The notes beneath the pieces were generated by a model. That model had not been told where the DNA came from and searched no databases. It saw only the letters and a program-made list of their open reading frames with translations. DNA of 64,000 bases from Paenibacillus dendritiformis. GTDB taxonomy: Bacteria; Bacillota; Bacilli; Paenibacillales; Paenibacillaceae. The position numbers and the translations under genes were made by a program. The stretch spans positions 4,270,001 to 4,334,000 of the forward strand of contig NZ_OX216966.1 in NCBI RefSeq assembly GCF_945605565.1, in the 5' to 3' direction. Positions 26,087 to 35,344 of the stretch are shown piece after piece. Numbering within the stretch: position 1 is the first letter of the stretch; every line of letters begins with the position of its first letter.

Positions 26087-28064
26087 AGGACCCCTCCTCA
26101 TTCAAATGTATGCGAAACAGCAGCTCCGCCAAGCTGGAGGATGCCGCGCCGTTTCCCCAATCGAAGATCGTGAACTCGCCGACGATGCCATCCGCATCCT
26201 CCCCATGATGCGCGTTCTCCATCTCGAAGCCGTAATCCCGCTCATGGAAGAAGGGATGCTTCCATTCATACAGCTTCCGGAGAAGCGGATTCTCCGGGCA
26301 GTACATCATGTAGAACGACGCCTTCATGGCCCACAGGCCGCGTTCGGCATATTCCCGCTTGCCCGTGGCGGCATAATAGCCGAAGTACGTGAGCGCGAAT
26401 AAGCTCTGTCTCGCATCGTTCCACTCGTCGTCCGAATTCATGACGCCGAAGCCGCCCAGCGCGGGAATGCCCATATAGGGCGGGTTCCAGACTGACTGAT
26501 ACATGGACAGCTCCGCCAGCGCCTTCTCTCCGTCCTCCAGATAGCCGGCCTGGCCCGTGGCCGCATGCAGCTCCCTGAACGCCTCTGCCGCCCAGTACAT
26601 GGAGAACGAGCATTGATTGTACAGCCCGCTGCGGCGATCCTTGATGCCGGGCCGCTTCCCTTCCCATTCGGCCGCACAGGACCAGTACGTCTCGAAGTCC
26701 TCCCAGCGGCCTTCCGGCATAATGCCGCTGCGGATGAATTCCATCGCCCTCCGGGCCGCGGACAGATAATCCGGATGATCCGTCATCCGGTACAGCCGGG
26801 CAAGCAGCCAGGCGTGCATCGACGTCTCCGCGCTATGCCGGAGGAAGGGCGATATTTCGCCTGTTGCCGGATGGATCCAGGCAGGGAAGCTCCCGGACGA
26901 ATGCTGCACCGAGAGCAGGCGCTCGGCATAAGCTCGCGCATAGTCAAGCAGACGCGGATCCGCTTCCATGTCCCGGTGCCATTTCAGCATCCAGAAGCAG
27001 GTCCATGACATGTCGAGCAGATGGGCATATTCGTCATGTCCCGGAGGCCGCCGGTCGGAATGCCCCCAACGTCCGTCTTCCCAGCCGGCCTGATCGTCAG
27101 CCGTGAACACGGCAGGGAACCAGCCGTTCTCCCGGGGCGCGGCGAGTGCGAATTCCTTCGCCAGATTCGCGCGCCGGACAAGGTCGGCATCCCCGTTCGC
27201 TTCCCCCCACAGCCGATAGCCGTAAGCGCTGCGCAGGCTGCAGAACCACGCCTGGTTCCAGATGCTCTTCCGTTCCCGCCATTGCTCCTCCATCCCAAGC
27301 CCCGGCGCTTGGCGCGCCCGCACGATGAAGACGCAGCCGCCGACCATCGTGCCGCCGAGGTTGAATTCCTGCCATACCAGCCCGGCCCAGCGGCGGAACG
27401 CCCAGTCATACGTATGCCTCGCATACGGCTCCAGCTCCTGCAGCGCTGCGGTCAAGGACTTCCCGAGTTCCGCCTGGATGGCGGGCAGGGCGGCGGCCGG
27501 CCTCGCGAACCGCTCCCACAGCCAGCGGCTGACCGGGATCAAGCTCCGGCCGCCTCCGGATCCTTCCCAGAGCACAACATAGAAGCGGAACAGCTCCTGG
27601 CCCTGCTCCACCGGACAGCGGCGCTGCGTCAGCCGATGATAGACATGCCCGGTCTTCTCGTAATGCGCTAATCCGTAAAAGAGCTCGCGCTCCGGCAGGA
27701 CGAAGTCCATCACATGCGGGATCCGCCGCCAAGCCCCGAGCTGATGCAGATCGGGGATGAGCGCGAATGTGTCCATCCCCCGCTCGAACACGATGGCGGG
27801 AGAGCGGAAGACGGCGTCCCCGATGACCATCCCTTCCTCGGGACATAGGTGGGGCTTCCAGACGAGCTTGACGTCCGGCGCCACCTTCATGCGCAGCAAG
27901 GCATGTTCCGGTTCGGCGGCCGGACCCGCCCAGCGGACCGAAGCGACCGCCCAGCGCCCTTCTCCGCGATTGGCTGCGTCCGGCTCCGTCCAGGTTACGG
28001 ACAGATTGCGATCATCCCCCAGCTTCAGCCAACTGCAAGCCCATGCAGGTATGCTGTCCTTCAT
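25965..28064 (-). CDS. six-hairpin glycosidase-like protein, unclassified
   Basis: The 699-residue cytosolic protein (no signal peptide) has a beta-rich N-terminal part (about 1-230) and an (alpha/alpha)-toroid part (about 250-640) with repeated Trp/Tyr-rich helices, for example HDEYAHLLDMSWTCFWMLKW, SAETSMHAWLLARLYRMT and NQCSFSMYWAAEAFRELH. This resembles six-hairpin glycosidases or unsaturated glucuronyl hydrolase-like proteins, but I cannot name a GH family. ATG 28064 has AGGAGGAG 5 bases upstream and overlaps the oxidoreductase stop (ATGA). The last 45 residues overlap the binding-protein gene in another frame and look non-native, so a small 3' frameshift is possible. Confidence 0.75.
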   Translation of the reverse strand: MKDSIPAWACSWLKLGDDRNLSVTWTEPDAANRGEGRWAVASVRWAGPAAEPEHALLRMKVAPDVKLVWKPHLCPEEGMVIGDAVFRSPAIVFERGMDTFALIPDLHQLGAWRRIPHVMDFVLPERELFYGLAHYEKTGHVYHRLTQRRCPVEQGQELFRFYVVLWEGSGGGRSLIPVSRWLWERFARPAAALPAIQAELGKSLTAALQELEPYARHTYDWAFRRWAGLVWQEFNLGGTMVGGCVFIVRARQAPGLGMEEQWRERKSIWNQAWFCSLRSAYGYRLWGEANGDADLVRRANLAKEFALAAPRENGWFPAVFTADDQAGWEDGRWGHSDRRPPGHDEYAHLLDMSWTCFWMLKWHRDMEADPRLLDYARAYAERLLSVQHSSGSFPAWIHPATGEISPFLRHSAETSMHAWLLARLYRMTDHPDYLSAARRAMEFIRSGIMPEGRWEDFETYWSCAAEWEGKRPGIKDRRSGLYNQCSFSMYWAAEAFRELHAATGQAGYLEDGEKALAELSMYQSVWNPPYMGIPALGGFGVMNSDDEWNDARQSLFALTYFGYYAATGKREYAERGLWAMKASFYMMYCPENPLLRKLYEWKHPFFHERDYGFEMENAHHGEDADGIVGEFTIFDWGNGAASSSLAELLFRIHLNEEGSYGSRKMGHIGDLGAGRAGCHQSGSLQPEGGGQCAAERGGK

Positions 28065-29633
28065 CGGAACTCCTCCTCTCCATCGTTGATTGATCGCATG
28101 GACGGCAGCTGCGGCCAAGCGAGCTCGAGTCCTTCGCGAACGAGCAGCGACTGGAATTCCCCCAGACGCTCCGTATCGCTGCGAACCGCCCGCGGCGGCA
28201 GCCTCTGATCCAAGCACCAGGCTGCCAAATACCCGGCCGCTTCCCCGATGTTCCATTCAATCGGATGCAGCCGGTAGCAGCCGTTCGTAATATGGGTGAA
28301 GCCTCCGTTCTTGCAGGCGGGCAGCAGATTGTCAAGCCGGACGGGAAGCAGGCTGCCAAGCGGGATCTGGAACGGCACGGTCTCCAGGCCGAGGCCGTCC
28401 CGGTTGCCCGTCCGGGGATGAATATCGATCGGATAAAAGCCGATGCCGATCGAATCGGCGAACCGCTCCGCTCCGCGCCCCTCCCTCGATAGAGCGCTTA
28501 CATGCTGCTCCAGCACAGTGAATTCCGCCCGGATGCGGCGGGATTCCCGGATATACGGATACATGGCCAGGCCATCGGCCGTTCCCGTCACATCGGGCCG
28601 CAGGCCGACGCCCGGATATCCGGTTCCGCCGTCGGGTCGGGGCGCATCGTGCTGCAGCCAATACAAGAGCGAGAGACTCAGCTGGCGCGCCTGCTCCAGA
28701 TGCCGCTCCCGCTCCGGCTCGCCCACCTCGTACAGCGGGCCGAGCCAATAGTCATTCTGCGGCCAATTGACGATCGAGACGCTCGTCTCGAACATGCCGG
28801 GGACGAAGAGCAAGCGGTCCGCAATCTGCCGGTACAGGAACAGAGAGAAGCGCTCTTCCTCCGGCAGCAGGCTGAAGCTCCTGTACCGCGGATGCTCCCA
28901 CGTCCAACTGAACAGGCAATCCTTCTGGAAGGGGGCCTGGCAGGCGCGCCAGAAGTCGTAATCCTTCGGCTTGCCGATCCGGTCGTCCCTGCCCTCCTTG
29001 TAGTCGATCGCCATGCAGCAGGTGAACGACTGCATCGTCAGCGGCTCCGGTTCTCCGGGCAGCGCATGGGGCTCGCCCGTCTCCTTCGCCGATTCCACCC
29101 CGGTCACATATTCGGCTCCGGCCAGCGGAAGCAGATCCCCGCATTCCGTCGCATCGAGGAAGCAGGCGGCGCGAAGAACCGTCCGCCGTCCGGTCGCCTT
29201 ATCCCGCACCGTGACGGCGTCGATGCAATCACCGCTCGTCTCTGCCTGTGCCGGCGCCACCCCTCGCAGTATCGTCAGGCGACCGCTCAGGATATAAGGG
29301 GCGAGCATCTGCTCCAGGACGGCGACGCCGACGCGCGGATCGTAGCAGAGCGCGCTCACGATGCCGCCGCCGGGATTCAAGAACGGCGCGTCCCTGGCGT
29401 CCGCCGCAAGCGGGATATGGCGGCGGTAATAGTCCCGCACGCCATCGCGGAACCGTCGGTAGGAACGGGTGCAGCCGAACTGCTCGATCCAGCGGTGTTC
29501 GTCGGGCGGGACGGCCTGGGATGTCAGCTGTCCGCCGATCCAGGCCGTCTCCTCCGTCATGACGACGCGCTTGCCCATCCGGCAGGCGGCCAATGACGGC
29601 GATGTCGCACTTCATTTCTTGACCGTAACTCAC
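28061..29633 (-). pseudogene. FAD-dependent oxidoreductase (FAD_oxidored family), 5' frameshift
   Basis: A GTG start at 29633 behind GGGAGGG gives MSYGQEMKCDIAVIG, the first strand of a Rossmann FAD fold, and then leaves frame. From about 29593 another frame gives AACRMGKRVVMTEETAWIGG and 500 further residues typical of pfam12831-type oxidoreductases (SQAVPPDEHRWIEQFGCT, CFLDATECGDLLPLAGAEY, C-terminal HPIEWNIGEAAGYLA). Relative to the family about eleven residues with the GxGxxG loop are missing, so the lesion is a deletion of 3n+2 bases. FAD binding should be lost. Unless it is an assembly error, this is a recent pseudogene. It sits 24 bp after the GH172 gene. Confidence 0.8.
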
Positions 29634-29657
29634 ATCCGTCCCTCCCTTCGCCTATCC

Positions 29658-30767
29658 TTAGCGCGGCCTGCGCCGCTCCGCCGCCGGCAAGGCGGGGAAA
29701 GCGGCTTGCGGCCGGTCTTGATACCAATACGCGACCGAGCTGATATCGTCGGAGCGCTCGAACAGTTCACGCCCGTTATGTCCGATCTGCTGAATCTCGA
29801 CGCGGATGTCCTGCGCGAAGCAGATCGGATCGGGCAGATGCCAGCGGTACAGGCCGTGCATCGGCACCGCATCCTCCGGGAACTGCCCCGGGCGCGTCGT
29901 ATCGGACTTCGAGGAGAACGGATAGCCCAGGAACGGCGTCGAGTACGTCGTCTCGTGCATTTTACCGTCCCGCTGCTCATAGAAGCACCAGGCGCCTCCG
30001 AAATAATCCTCCGTTCCCGTCCCGCAAATGGTCGGCCATTCCTCGTCCCCGTCCAGGTAGAACTTGATCTCGCCCTCGCCCCACCAATACCGCTCCAGCG
30101 AGGCCCAGGCCAGGTAGGTGCCGATATATTGTCCCTTTCCCCGGATGCCGTCAAGAATAATGAAATCACGCTGCGGCGCGGTAATGCTTTCTCTTCTCCA
30201 CTGCGCATGGAAATAAGCCGCTTCCTCCGGCAGCTCGCCGACCAGCATATAATTGATCTGATAATAGAAGAGCGGGATGTCCCCGGGATGCTGGTTCTCT
30301 ACGGTGATGACCGCCGCTGAACGGAAGGGCATCGGGAAATAGCAGTTCATGCCTCCGGTCGGATTAACGGCGATCGGCAGCGAATTGACGTTGCAGCGCA
30401 CTCCGAATCCGTTGCAGAAGAAATCGCCGAACGGCACTTCCACTGAAGGCTGATCGGAGCCGTCCCAATACATGCGCAGCACCAGATCGCGCAGCACATA
30501 ATCCCCTGCTCCCGTCCGGTCCGGAATCGTGAACCACAAGCTCTGGATGACGCCCGGCCCCTCGATCTCGGCGATGGTCGCCGTCTCCCCTTGCTTCAGC
30601 TTGATGAACGGGCTGCCCTTGCGCCCCACGCCCAAGTGATTGGCCGCTCTTCCGCCCTGCCCCTTCGCACCCGTCGGATTCTCGGCAGAGATGGAACGGG
30701 ACAGGCCATTCGTCAGAAGCGCGGCGCCGGGCAAGTGATATGCCAGACCGCTTGATAATCGTATCAT
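29658..30767 (-). CDS. GH172 (DUF2961) glycoside hydrolase
   Basis: The 369-residue protein matches DUF2961/GH172: LSSGLAYHLPGAALLTNGLSRSISAENPTG at the start is split by turns typical of the family, followed by KLKQGETATIAEIEGPGVIQ, WFTIPD, DLVLRMYWDGSDQPSVEVPFGDFF and the catalytic-region motifs ICGTGTEDYFGGAW and Phe/Tyr-rich C-terminal part. Characterised GH172 members hydrolyse alpha-D-arabinofuranosides or difructose dianhydride and assemble as trimers or hexamers. No signal peptide is seen, so it acts on imported oligosaccharides. ATG 30767 has GGAGGT 5 bases upstream. It is the first gene of the leftward operon. Confidence 0.9.
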   Translation of the reverse strand: MIRLSSGLAYHLPGAALLTNGLSRSISAENPTGAKGQGGRAANHLGVGRKGSPFIKLKQGETATIAEIEGPGVIQSLWFTIPDRTGAGDYVLRDLVLRMYWDGSDQPSVEVPFGDFFCNGFGVRCNVNSLPIAVNPTGGMNCYFPMPFRSAAVITVENQHPGDIPLFYYQINYMLVGELPEEAAYFHAQWRRESITAPQRDFIILDGIRGKGQYIGTYLAWASLERYWWGEGEIKFYLDGDEEWPTICGTGTEDYFGGAWCFYEQRDGKMHETTYSTPFLGYPFSSKSDTTRPGQFPEDAVPMHGLYRWHLPDPICFAQDIRVEIQQIGHNGRELFERSDDISSVAYWYQDRPQAAFPALPAAERRRPR

Positions 30768-30820
30768 GTCAACCTCCATCCATTGTGTTACCCCTATGCT
30801 AAGCGAAAAGCTGCCGCTTG

Positions 30821-30848
30821 GATTTAGCCCGGATTAGCAAGATGTTAA
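30821..30848 (-). promoter_or_regulatory. promoter of the GH172 operon (shared motif)
   Basis: The minus strand has -35 TTAACA (30843-30848), a 16-bp spacer and -10 TAAATC (30821-30826), about 50 bp before the GH172 start. The whole block, including TGCTAAT in the spacer and GCAATAACGG upstream, recurs before the DUF4855 gene at 35188-35215. Confidence 0.65.
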
Positions 30849-30896
30849 CCGTTATTGCGAATTCGGCGGATTCGCCGTTGACCGGTATTGCGATTG
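30848..30896. promoter_or_regulatory. direct-repeat operator, likely AraC target
   Basis: ACCGTTATTGCGAATT (30848-30863) and ACCGGTATTGCGATTG (30881-30896) are direct repeats offset by 33 bp, three helical turns. They lie between the divergent GH172 operon and the AraC gene. A third, weaker copy (ACCGTTCCTGCAAAC) is at 35215-35229. AraC proteins bind such direct repeats next to the -35 box. Confidence 0.55.
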
Positions 30897-30916
30897 TCCG
30901 GGCCTCCCAATATAAT
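30888..30916 (+). promoter_or_regulatory. promoter of the AraC regulator gene
   Basis: -35 TTGCGA (30888-30893), a 17-bp spacer and -10 TATAAT (30911-30916) precede the gene start at 30951. The -35 box overlaps the second operator repeat, so autoregulation is plausible. Confidence 0.6.
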
Positions 30917-30950
30917 GGAAATCAATTCCGTGCAAAGGTGGTGAACGGCG

Positions 30951-31823
30951 TTGGATCTGAACCGCTTATCCCCTTACATCCGGGTCGCGCTGGATAATAA
31001 ACTGAATCCGGGCTGGCTGATCAAAGAACGAGTCCTGTTCGATTACGAGCTGCTGTACATCAAGGAGGGCGAAGCCCGCATTACGGTGATGGACGAGGTG
31101 TATGACGGCAAGCCGGGGGACATTTTCCTGTTCAAGCCGAAGCAGCGGCATTCCATTCTTAGCCGGGGAACGGTCCCGATGCGCCAGCCTCATATTCATT
31201 TCGATTTGTACTACCAGCCGGACAGCCCGGATGTGAAGGTGTCATTCAAGCCGTTAAATGAAATCGCTTCCCATGAGATGTCCTGGTTCCGGGAAGACCT
31301 GTGCTCGGCGCCGCCCTTCGAGCTGCCAACCTATATCCGGCTGCAGAACCCGCTTGCGTTCGAAAAGATGCTGCTTGATCTCGTCCATGATTTCAATCTG
31401 GCGCTTCCGTACAACCAGATCTTCGCCAAAGGCTCCTTCATCCAGCTGTGGATTCATCTGCTCCGGGAGCACCAGTGGAACCAGAACCGCCATCTGCACT
31501 CCCATTGGCAGCAGTTGACCACGGTCAAAAACTATTTGAACCATCGCCTGGATACGGACATATCGGTCGAGCAGTTGGCGGCGATGGCCAATCTCAGCAC
31601 CTACTATTTCATCCACTTGTTCAAGCATGCGTTCGGCATCTCTCCGATCCGCTATCATCAATTGGCGAGAATCGAGAAAGCGAAGCGGCTGATCCAATTC
31701 ACCGATATCCCTTTAACCGAAATTGGGGAGCGTGTCGGGTTCGGAAGCATTCACGCCTTCAGCCGCGCGTTCAAAAAATGGGAGGGAGTTCCCCCGTCCT
31801 TCTACCGCAGCAAAAAAAAGTGA
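30951..31823 (+). CDS. AraC-family regulator of the carbohydrate locus
   Basis: The 290-residue protein has a cupin-like sugar-sensing N-terminal domain (about 1-150, with RVLFDYELLYIKEGEARITV and KPGDIFLFKPKQRHSI) and a C-terminal AraC double helix-turn-helix (about 190-287, with DISVEQLAAMANLSTYYFIH and IGERVGFGSIHAFSRAFKKW). Start is a TTG at 30951 behind AAAGGTGG. It is divergent from the GH172 operon, with direct repeats between them, and a matching promoter block occurs before the DUF4855 gene; I infer it activates both in response to a sugar. Confidence 0.88.
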   Translation: MDLNRLSPYIRVALDNKLNPGWLIKERVLFDYELLYIKEGEARITVMDEVYDGKPGDIFLFKPKQRHSILSRGTVPMRQPHIHFDLYYQPDSPDVKVSFKPLNEIASHEMSWFREDLCSAPPFELPTYIRLQNPLAFEKMLLDLVHDFNLALPYNQIFAKGSFIQLWIHLLREHQWNQNRHLHSHWQQLTTVKNYLNHRLDTDISVEQLAAMANLSTYYFIHLFKHAFGISPIRYHQLARIEKAKRLIQFTDIPLTEIGERVGFGSIHAFSRAFKKWEGVPPSFYRSKKK

Positions 31824-31851
31824 CGCTTCCGCATGGCGGAATGCGTCACTT
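31812..31851 (-). terminator. Rho-independent terminator of the DUF4855 gene (leftward)
   Basis: A long nearly perfect stem (AGTGACGC-TTCCGC with GCGGAA-GCGTCACT, loop ATG) is followed on the minus strand by T8. It overlaps the last codons of the AraC gene. Confidence 0.85.
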
Positions 31852-31886
31852 GCTATGTCAGAGAACAAAGACATGTGGTACAACAG

Positions 31887-34800
31887 TTAGCCCGCCGCAT
31901 GACGGGCAGCCCTCAGCAAGCAATCAGCCGCTTCGATGCCGATATGCTTGCCGCGTTGTGCCGATACTTGATTCATGAACGCCTTCAGATTTCCCTCATC
32001 GAGCTTGACGGTCAAGCTGTTCGCGATTCCCCGGTTGCCGATCCATCCCTGTTCGGCGAACTGGGCCACCAGTTCCTTCAAGCTCCCTAACGTAACGGCA
32101 ATCTCGAACGGAACCGAACGGACGGTCTCGTTCCCTGCCAGATCGGCCGCCTTGATCCTCAGCTCATGACGGCCCGGCTGCAGCCTATACAGCTCGATGG
32201 CCTGGCCTGCGGGCCGCTCCGCTCCGTCCAGTTGAAGGACTGTGGCGGCCGGATCCGGGCCGGATCCGCCGTCTTCCACAGCGAAGTCGGTGCGGAGCGT
32301 CTCGCTTACCGTATACTTTCTTGCCTCCGGCTCCCGTATGGAGACGGCAGGCGCTGTCCCATCGACCTTCACGACAATCGACTTCGCCTCCTCCGTCTGC
32401 CCTGCCGTGTCCATCGAACGGAAGCGCACCGTATGCGTCCCTTCCGGCAGCGTCAAGGGCTTCGTATAGACCTCCCACACCGTTCCGCCATCGAGGCTGT
32501 ATTCCGTCGCGGCGATGCCCGATTGATCGTCCGCGGCCGTCAGCTCAACCGTGGGCGAAGACAGATACCAGCCGTTCCGCCATCCGGCTGTGAAGGCGTG
32601 ACGAGAGCCGTCGTCACCGGAGGGGTATCGTCGTTCCCGCCGTTCAACGCTTGCAGTCGCCCGATGTAACTCGTCTTCAACGGGCTATCCGGCAGGAGAG
32701 CGGCCGCCTGGCGTGCCGCGGCGATATCGGCCGGCCGCTTGCCCTCCTCCGCCCTTCTGACGGCTTTGTCGGCCTTCACGACAATATCTTCGGGAGATCC
32801 GGGCACGATGCCGGTCGCGCTCCAATTCCGGTACGCGCGTCCTGCCCTGTCCATCATCTGGCCTTCCGCCCCGATCACGAACAGCCTTCCGGTAACCTCC
32901 GCATCCGGCACGCCTTGTTTTTTGGCAAAAACGAGCTTGACCGTCGTCACCGCGCTGCTCTCCGGGTCCTGCTTTTTGGCCAGATCGCTGGATAAGGCCT
33001 TCTTCTCATCGTGAACCCGGAAGCGGACGCGAAGCAAGCCGGGCTCCGCTTCCTCTACGGCGGCGCTTCCCCGCCCGGCCAGACTGTCGGCGATCGACCA
33101 TGCTTCATAGGCCACCTTGGCCGGATCGTAATGAACGGTATACTCGCCGCTCACATAATCATTCGCCAGCGCAATGCCCGGAGTAACGACGATGCTGCCC
33201 GCCTCCGTCGTATTCATGTTCACTCGCATCGTATACCGAAGATCATACCGATCCGAGATATATTCGTAGAGACGATCATATACGGATCGCCGTAGCATCG
33301 ACATGCTGTCCGCATGCTTGGCCGGATCGAGCGGAACGAAGGCGTTCGCCCCGTCCACAATCGGGGTCGTAGCCAAGTAATAGGTATTGAAGGTATCCTT
33401 CATATACCCCGACGTGACGCCGAAGTTCATATATTGAGCCAGCGTATGATAGTCGTTGTACTCGATTTCGACGCTGGCGCCCACTTTTTTGGCGAATGCG
33501 GCGGTTGCCGGGAGAACGCCCTTTTTATAGAAATTGAATGCATAGTTGGGCTGTATGGAGGCGGATGTGAATCCAAGCTCCTTCCAGACGTACGGTGACA
33601 AGGAGGACAAATACGGAATCCACGTAAAGTAATAGGATTTGCTCTTCAAATATTCCGCCGTTCCCCGGATCAATTCGATATCGCCGCCGCCGAAGAGGCG
33701 CTCCGGGTTCCAATAGAAGCTGTTCAGCTCCAGATTGGCGTAGCCGGCCTCCTGGAAGCGCCGCTCCACTTCATCGATATACCATCGCAGCGCCGCCTTC
33801 TGATTCTCCAAGGCCAGACGCGCCATCTCCATCTGTCCCGCTTCGCTGTCCGGATTGGCCACCTCGCCGCGGAAATCAGCCGGCAGCAGACTGAACCGGC
33901 TGCCGTCGCCCCGCACGTCTCCGAAGTCGGCGCTCGGCGTCAGCTTCGGAATAACCATGTTGATGCGGACCTTCCGGTTCGTTCCGAGCAGCGCATTCAG
34001 CTCGCCGGCCGCTTCGTTCAACGCCCCGAGCTGCGTATCCCGCTGGAACGAAAAGTCGAGGAACGAGTGATAATCGGCCATGTTCGCGAAGATGCCCATG
34101 CCGTTCCCGTCAAAGCCGGAAGGCGTAATGACGGCCGCTACAGTCGCGAACAAAATATCATCGAACAGCCAGTCGGAATAGTTCCCGTATATGTCCTTAT
34201 ATCCAAGCACGGACTTCATTTTTTCTACCGTCCAGTTCGTCACTTCAGGGACCCGGTAAGCTCCCGTCGGAAGCAGGAATTGATCGCGGATGCGTGAAGC
34301 CGCCTCCGAGCCCGGCTCCGGGTACGCCTGCACGATCGGGCTGTCCGGATCCGGCTGGGAGACGGGAACCTCCGCTCCGGCGGCAATGCCCGGCTGTCCC
34401 ATAATCTCCATCTCATCGGCCCAGCAGTTGAATTCGACCACGAACGTCATCTTAATATAGCGGGCCTGAATATACATCGGCTTGCCTGCGATGCGATCGA
34501 GCTTGTACGTCTTTTTGTGAACGTCCTTATTCGTTCCTTCCGGCTTCACATGCTCGAAGTAGAGCGGGACGTCCGGCTTCGCCTTGCCCAAAAAGGCATA
34601 ATCGACTCCGTCATTGGAAGCGTAGTACCGCACATGGAGCGGCGGACTGATGCCGACATCGCTGCGCTGGGCAAAGGTCATGTACACACTGTCGACCGTA
34701 TGGATCGCTTCCATGTCGACGATGACCTCGCGCATCGAATCGCGATAGAACTTGAACCATGTTGGATCGCTCCAGTCGTTCCCATTGGCGGGCACGCCAT

Positions 34801-35023
34801 CCGTCATTTTATAGGCGTCGGTTGCGGGGGAGCCGGTATCGGGAATATTCAGCTGAGACTGAACATCGGCGTCCGGTTTATGAATAACCGGAACATGACC
34901 AATCGCCAAGTTCATCCGTTGGCCGGCTTGCCCGGTCCGCTCAAGAGATTGCACCGTGGATGATAATCCTGCCAAGCACATGCATAACGCAATGATCAGA
35001 ACTAGCCCTTGTCTGCCATACAT
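31887..35023 (-). pseudogene. secreted DUF4855 protein with Ig-like and FIMAH domains, single-base frameshift
   Basis: A signal peptide (about 1-28), a discoidin-like segment (about 40-190) and a DUF4855 domain (about 215-560, with LLPTGAYRVPEVTNWTVEKM and LNSFYWNPERLFGGGDIELI) are followed by a cohesin-like region. The frame stops at 32540 after PSQPDGGTAG. Shifting by one base at about 32580 restores RNGWYLSSPTVELTAADDQS, an OmpL47-type beta domain (WEVYTKPLTLPEGTHTVRF) and a C-terminal FIMAH domain (LKELVAQFAEQGWIGN) up to 31887. Adding one base makes 1046 whole codons. ATG 35023 has AAGGAGA upstream. Probably an extracellular glycan-binding or -degrading protein; inactivated or mis-sequenced. 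Confidence 0.82.
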
Positions 35024-35187
35024 CAACTTCACTCTCCTTTCACATCGAGAGATACCTGCCCGTTAGTGCAGCAGTCCAACTCCCCTCCTTCTGTGCCAGG
35101 ATTGCGGCGCCGCTTCGGTACAACCCGCCTGAGCCGCCTCGGTTCGGCCGCATGCTTCTCTCATCGTAAAAGGAAAGAACCGCAATG

Positions 35188-35215
35188 GATTTAGCTGAAA
35201 TTAGCAAAATGTTAA
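35188..35215 (-). promoter_or_regulatory. promoter of the DUF4855 gene (shared motif)
   Basis: The minus strand has -35 TTAACA (35210-35215), a 16-bp spacer with TGCTAAT and -10 TAAATC (35188-35193), the same layout as at 30821-30848. Confidence 0.65.
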
Positions 35216-35288
35216 CCGTTCCTGCAAACTTGAAGGCAGGCATCATGATGAGTTCCGGATGCGCAGATGCTGATTTGTATAACAAAAA

Positions 35289-35321
35289 ATGACCGTCATG
35301 CGATCGATCGCAGACGGTCAT
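35289..35321 (-). terminator. Rho-independent terminator of the YbaK gene (leftward)
   Basis: ATGACCGTC and GACGGTCAT form a 9-bp stem around an internal palindrome TGCGATCGATCGCA; T6 follows on the minus strand. Confidence 0.85.
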
Positions 35322-35344
35322 GTGAATTATTTCAACTCCCTGCC

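Noticed and set aside
24800..26173. 457-codon plus-strand open frame
   Set aside because: Antisense shadow of the LplA-type lipoprotein gene with no recognisable domain.
28502..29596. 364-codon plus-strand open frame
   Set aside because: Antisense shadow of the FAD oxidoreductase gene.
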